From Azospirillum brasilense (lineage in GTDB: Bacteria > Pseudomonadota > Alphaproteobacteria > Azospirillales > Azospirillaceae): a stretch of 64,000 nucleotides of DNA. The translations under genes and the position numbers were made by a program. The stretch's first letter is position 1. The number at the start of each line of letters is the position of its first letter. The DNA is taken from positions 2,109,501-2,173,500 of the forward strand of contig NZ_CP032345.1 in NCBI RefSeq assembly GCF_005222205.1. The letters are read 5' to 3'. Shown here in pieces: positions 59,109 to 64,000 of the stretch. The notes beneath the pieces were generated by a model, which had not been told where the DNA came from, ran no database searches, and saw nothing but the letters and a program-made list of their open reading frames with translations.

Positions 59109-59357
59109 CTACACGCCTTCCGGCACGGCGGTGGTCAGGGCCAGGGCGTGCAGCTCCCCGCCCATCTTGCCCTGGAGGGCGGCGTAGACCATCTGGTGCT
59201 GCTGCACGCGCGACTTGCCCTTGAAGGCGGCGGAGGTGACCAGCGCGGCGTAATGGTCGCCGTCGCCGCGCAGGTCGGCGATCTCCACCGTCGCGTCCGG
59301 GATGCCTTCCCTGATGAGCTTCTCGATCACCGCGGCTTCCATCGCCATGGCCGTCAT
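59109..59357 (-). CDS. BolA/IbaG family protein
   Basis: 82 residues. AAVIEKLIREGIPDATVEIA, HYAALVTSAAFKGKSRVQQH with the Fe-S-coordinating histidine, and GGELHALALTT are BolA-family. It would form a 2Fe-2S heterodimer with the adjacent GrxD. The start is ambiguous: ATG 59357 or ATG 59348, the latter with AGGA at good distance. Confidence 0.92.
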   Translation of the reverse strand: MTAMAMEAAVIEKLIREGIPDATVEIADLRGDGDHYAALVTSAAFKGKSRVQQHQMVYAALQGKMGGELHALALTTAVPEGV

Positions 59358-59502
59358 CCTGTTCCGTCAAACCCTGCCCATGCGGGCACTGCCCGTATAA
59401 TTAGGCGGACCGACCGGGTTTGTCACCGGAGAAGCGACGACATTCCGCGGTGCGAAGGGTTTGGTGGTGCTTGCCCACCATCGAGCCTTGTCCCCTCCCT
59501 AA

Positions 59503-59561
59503 CCCTCCCCCGCTTCGCAGGGGAGGGGACTGATCTCCCTCTCCTGCGAAGCGGGGGAGGG
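59503..59561. repeat. Palindromic intergenic element, variant copy
   Basis: CCCTCCCCCGCTTCGCAGG (59503-59521) is perfectly repeated in inverse at 59543-59561. Flanking TCCCCTCCCT and GGGAAGGGG extend it. Related in composition to the 21.7 and 62.7 kb elements but with a different core. Confidence 0.7.
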
Positions 59562-59619
59562 AAGGGGCCTGCGGCGCAGCCGTGGGAAGGGTGGTGGCAA
59601 GACTCCGCCCCAAAACGAA

Positions 59620-59643
59620 AAGGCCGGGCGATGGCCCGGCCTT
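59620..59643 (-). terminator. purL terminator
   Basis: Ten-bp stem 59620-59629 with 59634-59643, GATG loop. AAAA on the left becomes UUUU on the minus strand. Confidence 0.75.
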
Positions 59644-59672
59644 CCGTTCTTCGAACCCTCAACCGCGTCCGA

Positions 59673-61889
59673 TCACTCGGCGGCGGCCATGTAGCCGGGC
59701 AGCCAGGCCTCGTTGGCCTTCTTCAGGCGGGCGATGGTGATCGCCTCGCCGCCACGGCCGGTCAGGGCCGTGCCGTTGGTCTTGCCGAGCACGCTCACCG
59801 GCACGCCGGCGCCCCGGGCCTTCTCCTGCACCGCGGCGGCCTTCTCCGGACGGACGGCCAGGACGTAGCGGCCCTGGTCCTCGCCGAACAGGATGCCGGC
59901 GTCGGCACCGTCGAGGCCCGACAGGTTGGCGCCGATGCCGCCGGCCATGGCCATCTCGGCCACGGTGACCAGCAGGCCGCCGTCCTGGATGTCGTGGCTC
60001 GACACCACCAGACCCTCGGCGATCAGGCTGCGGACGAACTCGCCGTTGCGGCGCTCCACCGCCAGATCGACCGGCGGCGGCGGACCGTCCTCACGGCCCA
60101 GGATCTCCCGCAGGTAGAGCGACTGGCCGAGATGGCCGGTGCCCTCGCCGACGAGCAGGATCGTGTCGCCCTCGTTCCGGAAGGCGATGCCGACGGCGAT
60201 CATGGCGTCCGGCAGCAGGCCGACGGCGCCGATGGCCGGGGTCGGCAGGATCGCCTCGCCGTTGGTTTCGTTGTAGAGCGACACGTTGCCCGACACGACC
60301 GGGAAGTCCAGCGCGCGGCAGGCGTCGGCCATGCCCTGGATGGCGCCGACGAACTGGCCCATGATCCGCGGCTTCTCAGGGTTGCCGAAGTTCATGTTGT
60401 CGGTGACGGCCAGCGGCAGGGCGCCGACGGCGGACAGGTTGCGGTAGGCCTCGGCCACCGCCTGGGCGCCACCGCGCACCGGATCGGCGAGGCAGTAGCG
60501 CGGGGTGCAGTCGGTGGTGACGGCGATGCCCTTGCTCTGGCCGGGCAGCCGCACCACGCCCGCGTCGGCCTGACCGGACATGAAGCGGGTGTCGCCGTTC
60601 ACGAGGCTGTCATACTGCTCCCAGATCCAGCGCTTGGACGCCTGATCGGGGCAGGACATGATTTTTTCCAGGATGTCGCCCAGCGACTTGTCGGCCGGCA
60701 GGGCGCGCACGGCGTCCTCCAGCTCCGCGGCGGCCGGGGTCGGCTCCCACGGACGGTCGTAGAGCGGCGAGGCGTTGGAGACCGGCGCGATCGGCATGTC
60801 GCACCAGGTCTGGCCGTGCATCTTGATGACCAGCTTGCCGTTGTCGGTCAGCGTGCCGATCACGGCGAAGTCCAGCTCCCACTTGTCGAAGATCGCCTTG
60901 GCGACGTCCTCGCGGCCGGGCTTTAGGATGATCAGCATGCGCTCCTGGCTTTCGGAGAGCATGATCTCGTAGGGGGTCATCCCCTCCTCGCGCATCGGCA
61001 CGTCGTCGAGCACCAGCTCGATGCCGAGGCCGCCCTTGCCGGCCATCTCGACCGAGGAGGAGGTGAGGCCGGCCGCACCCATGTCCTGGATGGCGACGAT
61101 GGCGTCCGTCTCCATCAGTTCCAGGCAGGCCTCGATCAGCAGCTTCTCGGTGAAGGGGTCGCCGACCTGCACGGTCGGGCGCTTCTCCTCCGAATCCTCG
61201 CTGAACTCGGCCGACGCCATGGTGGCGCCGTGGATGCCGTCGCGGCCCGTCTTGGAGCCGACATAGACCACCGGGTTGCCGACGCCCGCGGCGGCGGAAT
61301 AGAAGATCCGGTCGGCCTTGGCGACGCCCACGGTCATCGCGTTGACCAGGATGTTGCCGTTGTAGGCCGGGTGGAAGTTGGTCTCGCCGCCGACCGTCGG
61401 CACGCCGACGCAGTTGCCGTAATGGGCGATGCCGGCCACCACGCCCGACACCAGATGGCGGGTCTTGGGATGCTCGGGCGCGCCGAAGCGCAGCGCGTTC
61501 ATGTTCGCGATGGGCCGGGCGCCCATGGTGAACACGTCGCGCAGGATGCCGCCCACGCCCGTCGCCGCACCCTGGAAGGGCTCGATGTAGGACGGGTGGT
61601 TGTGGCTCTCCATCTTGAAGATGATGGCGTCGCCGTCGCCGGCATCGACCACGCCGGCGTTCTCGCCGGGGCCGCAGATGACCTGCGGGCCGGTGGTCGG
61701 CAGCGTCATCAGCCACTTCTTCGACGACTTGTAGGAGCAATGCTCCGACCACATCACCGAGATGATGCCCAGCTCCGTGTAGGTCGGCTGGCGCCCCAGG
61801 ATCTCCAGGGCGTTGTTGTATTCCCCTTCGGACAGGCCGAACTCGCGGGCCATCTCCAGGGAGACTGCGGGCTGCTGCGCGGTGGTCAC
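59673..61889 (-). CDS. purL: Phosphoribosylformylglycinamidine synthase subunit PurL
   Basis: 738 residues, the small PurL type that works with PurQ and PurS to make FGAM in purine synthesis. [17 protein letters not shown], the ATP site [20 protein letters not shown] and [21 protein letters not shown] [16 protein letters not shown] are AIR-synthase/PurL motifs. The start codon is GTG (61889), overlapping the purQ stop as GTGA, so the two are translationally coupled. Confidence 0.97.
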   Translation of the reverse strand: MTTAQQPAVSLEMAREFGLSEGEYNNALEILGRQPTYTELGIISVMWSEHCSYKSSKKWLMTLPTTGPQVICGPGENAGVVDAGDGDAIIFKMESHNHPSYIEPFQGAATGVGGILRDVFTMGARPIANMNALRFGAPEHPKTRHLVSGVVAGIAHYGNCVGVPTVGGETNFHPAYNGNILVNAMTVGVAKADRIFYSAAAGVGNPVVYVGSKTGRDGIHGATMASAEFSEDSEEKRPTVQVGDPFTEKLLIEACLELMETDAIVAIQDMGAAGLTSSSVEMAGKGGLGIELVLDDVPMREEGMTPYEIMLSESQERMLIILKPGREDVAKAIFDKWELDFAVIGTLTDNGKLVIKMHGQTWCDMPIAPVSNASPLYDRPWEPTPAAAELEDAVRALPADKSLGDILEKIMSCPDQASKRWIWEQYDSLVNGDTRFMSGQADAGVVRLPGQSKGIAVTTDCTPRYCLADPVRGGAQAVAEAYRNLSAVGALPLAVTDNMNFGNPEKPRIMGQFVGAIQGMADACRALDFPVVSGNVSLYNETNGEAILPTPAIGAVGLLPDAMIAVGIAFRNEGDTILLVGEGTGHLGQSLYLREILGREDGPPPPVDLAVERRNGEFVRSLIAEGLVVSSHDIQDGGLLVTVAEMAMAGGIGANLSGLDGADAGILFGEDQGRYVLAVRPEKAAAVQEKARGAGVPVSVLGKTNGTALTGRGGEAITIARLKKANEAWLPGYMAAAE

Positions 61890-62590
61890 GACAGGGCCTC
61901 CACCAGACCGTCGAACATGGGCTTGCCGTCGGTGTTGCCATGGAAGGCGGACACCGCGTCCTCGGGGTGCGGCATCAGGCCGAGCACGGTGCGCTTGGCG
62001 TTGAAGATGCCGGCGATGTTGTCCAGCGAACCGTTCGGGTTCCAGTCGTTCCGGTTCCAGCGCGGGGCGGCGTCGCCCTCGTCGCTGACGTAGCGGAAGG
62101 CCACCTGGCCCTCGCCGTCCAGCCGCTTCACCGTCTCGGCGTCGGTCCAGTAGTTGCCGTCGCCGTGCGCCACCGGGTAGCGGACGATCTGGCCCTTGCG
62201 GTACTTGGCCGTGAAGGGGCTGTCCGTGTTCTCCACCCGCAGATGCACGGTGCGGCAGATGAACTTCAGCTTGGCGTTGCGCATCAGCGCGCCGGGCAGC
62301 AGCCCCGCCTCGGTGATGATCTGGAAGCCGTTGCAGATGCCGAGCACCCGCACGCCCTGATCGGCCCGCGCCTTGACCTCGCGCATGATCGGCGAGTGCG
62401 CCGCCATGGCGCCGGAGCGCAGATAGTCGCCATAGGAGAAGCCGCCCGGCACGAGGATGAGATCGACCTTGGGCAGTTCGGTGTCGCGGTGCCAGACCAG
62501 ATGCGGCTTGGTTCCGCTGGCGGCCTCCAGCGCGGCGACGGCGTCGCGTTCGCGGTTGGAGCCGGGGAAAACGATGACGGCGGCCTTCAT
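61886..62590 (-). CDS. purQ: Phosphoribosylformylglycinamidine synthase subunit PurQ
   Basis: 234 residues. Class I glutamine amidotransferase that feeds ammonia to PurL. Oxyanion strand [20 protein letters not shown], nucleophile cysteine in [19 protein letters not shown], catalytic His-x-Glu in [10 protein letters not shown]. Start at 62590 ([17 protein letters not shown]). purS usually precedes purQ; here a palindromic element and a LysR gene do, so purS must lie elsewhere. Confidence 0.97.
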   Translation of the reverse strand: MKAAVIVFPGSNRERDAVAALEAASGTKPHLVWHRDTELPKVDLILVPGGFSYGDYLRSGAMAAHSPIMREVKARADQGVRVLGICNGFQIITEAGLLPGALMRNAKLKFICRTVHLRVENTDSPFTAKYRKGQIVRYPVAHGDGNYWTDAETVKRLDGEGQVAFRYVSDEGDAAPRWNRNDWNPNGSLDNIAGIFNAKRTVLGLMPHPEDAVSAFHGNTDGKPMFDGLVEALS

Positions 62591-62694
62591 GGGGCTTGGA
62601 AAATCCGGCGTCGTGGGGGGAACGGTTCGAGGCCGGACACTAAAGGCCCCGCCCCGCCAAAGCAAGGGCAAGGACCCATTCCGCAAAGCGAAAC

Positions 62695-62833
62695 CCCTCT
62701 CCCGCCCCGGGAGAGGGAGGGGCCCGCCGCTTGCGGCGGGAGGGTGAGGGTGCCGTCAAGGATCGGTGCCTTGATCCTTGCACGACCCTCACCCGCCTGC
62801 TTCGCAGGCACCCTCTCCCGGGGCGGGAGAGGG
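62695..62833. repeat. 139-bp palindromic intergenic element, copy 2
   Basis: Perfect 23-bp terminal inverted repeats (62695-62717, 62811-62833). The interior is shared with copy 1: TTGATCCT, CGACCCTCACCCGCC, GAGGGTG, plus a CAAGGATC/GATCCTTG hairpin. The right part is translated as the C-terminus of the LysR regulator. Confidence 0.8.
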
Positions 62834-63718
62834 ATTGCCGGACGTCATGGCCTGTTCGCGCAGCCAGTCGGGAAAGGCCGGCGCCTCGGTGTGGCCGCGC
62901 TGGCGGCTTTCCAGCAGGTAATAATGGCCGGACACCACCCCCTCGGCCCCCAGCGGCGCGGTCAGCCGGCCGGTCTCCAGCGGGCGTTCCACGAACAGCC
63001 GGGGCACGATGGCGACGCCCAGCCCGTCCTCAGCCGCCTGGATGGCGAAATAGGTGTGGTCGACCTCCATCCGGCTGCGGAAGGCGTCCAGCTCCAGCCC
63101 GTGCGCCGTGCTCCAGGCCGGCAGCAGGTCGGCGCGGGCGCGGATGGTGATGACCGTCCGACGGGTCAGGTCGGCGGGGCTGCGCAGCGTCTCCAGCCCC
63201 GGCAGGGACGGGCTGCACACCGGCACGCAATGCTCGCGCATCAGGGGCAGCGGCTTCAGCCCGGCGAAATGGGCGGGGTCGCGGCGGATGGCGTAGTCGA
63301 AGGGACGGCTGGTGTCGATCGGGCCGGGGGCGGTGGACAGCGACACCGCCAGCTCGGGGAAGCGCTGCTGGAACAGGGGCAGGCGCGGCAACAGCCAATG
63401 CATGGCGAAGGTCGGGATGCAGTCCACCCGCAGCGTCCGCCGCCCGTCGCCGTCAAGCAGCGTGTCGGTCGCCTGCTGGATCTCGGTGAACAGGTCGGCG
63501 ATGCGGGTGAAGTAGCGCGCCCCGGCCTCGGTCAGCCGGACCTGCCGCTGGCTGCGGTCGAACAGGGGAATGCCGAGGAAGAGTTCCAGGCTGCGGATCT
63601 GGCGGCTGACCGCGCCGGGGGTGACGTTCAGCTCCTCCGCGGCGAGGCGGAAGCTGGAATGGCGGGCGGCGGCGACGAAGGCGCGCAGGGCGTTCAGCGG
63701 CGGAAGGCGGGAGGGCAT
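62789..63718 (-). CDS. LysR family transcriptional regulator (GcvA-like)
   Basis: 309 residues. Winged helix at about 5-60: LNALRAFVAAARHSSFRLAA, ELNVTPGAVSRQIRSLELFL, then a LysR substrate domain with RVDCIPTFAMHWLLPRLPLF and GLGVAIVPRLFVERPL. The last about 14 residues ([14 protein letters not shown]) come from the palindromic element, so the original stop was probably lost. ATG 63718 is used; GTG 63736 is open. Divergent from the MFS gene, its likely target. Confidence 0.9.
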   Translation of the reverse strand: MPSRLPPLNALRAFVAAARHSSFRLAAEELNVTPGAVSRQIRSLELFLGIPLFDRSQRQVRLTEAGARYFTRIADLFTEIQQATDTLLDGDGRRTLRVDCIPTFAMHWLLPRLPLFQQRFPELAVSLSTAPGPIDTSRPFDYAIRRDPAHFAGLKPLPLMREHCVPVCSPSLPGLETLRSPADLTRRTVITIRARADLLPAWSTAHGLELDAFRSRMEVDHTYFAIQAAEDGLGVAIVPRLFVERPLETGRLTAPLGAEGVVSGHYYLLESRQRGHTEAPAFPDWLREQAMTSGNPSPAPGEGACEAGG

Positions 63719-63819
63719 CCGTTGAGTTTTTCTCACCGGTTGGCGGAAGACAAGTCGTTTGTCGGTGTCCGACCGGCTGGCTAGGGTGCCTGCCGCTTTC
63801 CGTCCTCTCCTGGTCCGCC

Positions 63820-64000
63820 ATGTCGCACATCACCCGCCGGTTGGTCTGGTTCCTCGGCGTCTCGCAGCTGCTGTGCTGGGGGATTTCCTATTACCTGATC
63901 GCCATCTTCGGGAGTCCCATGGCCGCCGATCTCGGCCTGAGCCTGCCGGTGGCGTTCGGCGGCTTCACGGCGGCGCTTCTGGTCATGGGGGTGGTGTCGG
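63820..64000 (+). CDS. MFS transporter, 3' truncated by the window edge
   Basis: The first 60 codons from ATG 63820: MSHITRRLVWFLGVSQLL, then CWGISYYLIAIFGSPMAADL and LPVAFGGFTAALLVMGVV. Two membrane helices of major facilitator type are visible. The intergenic gap to the LysR gene is about 100 bp. Substrate cannot be told from this fragment. Confidence 0.75.
   Translation, partial: MSHITRRLVWFLGVSQLLCWGISYYLIAIFGSPMAADLGLSLPVAFGGFTAALLVMGVVS

Larger units (their letters stand above)
59358..59672. other. 315-bp intergenic region holding a palindromic element and the purL terminator
   Basis: Contains the inverted repeat at 59503-59561 and the purL terminator at 59620-59643. Apart from the presumed bolA promoter near 59360-59430 I see nothing else. 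Confidence 0.55.

Overview
The window is GC-rich, densely coding alphaproteobacterial DNA. Its gene content and order point to Azospirillum, most likely the A. brasilense / A. baldaniorum group. The strongest marker is the ipdC locus (about 33.8-39.4 kb). There an indole-3-pyruvate/phenylpyruvate decarboxylase of 545 residues is followed by elbB (iaaC in Azospirillum literature) and preceded by divergent gltX and cysS, the arrangement I recall for A. brasilense. A cowN gene fits a nitrogen fixer. No rRNA, tRNA, CRISPR, prophage or insertion sequence was found; it reads as core chromosome or chromid with some accessory regulators.

Layout. 0-8.6 kb: 3' end of an aspartate-type aminotransferase, NhaA, an atypical Nramp-like carrier, two small genes, an EF-G-like GTPase and PanE. 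8.8-16.2 kb: a periplasmic Cache protein, dps under a textbook Irr box, DoxX, TrxB, two 2OG-Fe(II) oxygenase-like proteins, an ELM1-like protein, an AsnC regulator and a dienelactone hydrolase. 16.3-29.9 kb: greA-carB, two PAS_5 proteins (one translationally coupled to an FtsK without membrane segments), MgtC, DinB, MsrA, a small membrane protein with a sigma-1.1-like domain, a SpoU methyltransferase, an SDR and a DedA/YqaA protein. 30-33.5 kb: cytochrome c, a ModE-type regulator divergent from an AcoD/ExaC-type aldehyde dehydrogenase, and DUF779. 33.8-39.4 kb: the auxin locus. 39.5-49.1 kb: an orphan proteasome-like hydrolase, a FIST protein overlapping a hybrid histidine kinase (NosP-NahK type), an acyltransferase, a VUT carrier, and a response regulator with a CHASE kinase. 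49.4-54.9 kb: cimA, trmJ, an RcoM-like PAS-LytTR regulator, a 70-residue unknown, cowN, rpsD and a ParDE pair. 55-64 kb: an Old Yellow Enzyme divergent from a TetR regulator, RarD, grxD-bolA, purQ-purL, a LysR regulator and the start of an MFS transporter.

The most attractive functional unit is rcoM-like / small ORF / cowN. A CO-sensor-type regulator lies directly upstream of the protein that lets nitrogenase work in the presence of CO, and a near-consensus FNR-type box at class II spacing sits between them. A second theme is gas and redox sensing: NosP-NahK for NO, the CO module, and Irr for iron/haem. A third is a family of long palindromic intergenic elements. Two nearly full copies (21731-21877 and 62695-62833) share the same internal sequence; shorter relatives lie near 20.14, 35.2, 36.8 and 59.5 kb, and one copy encodes the C-terminus of a LysR regulator.
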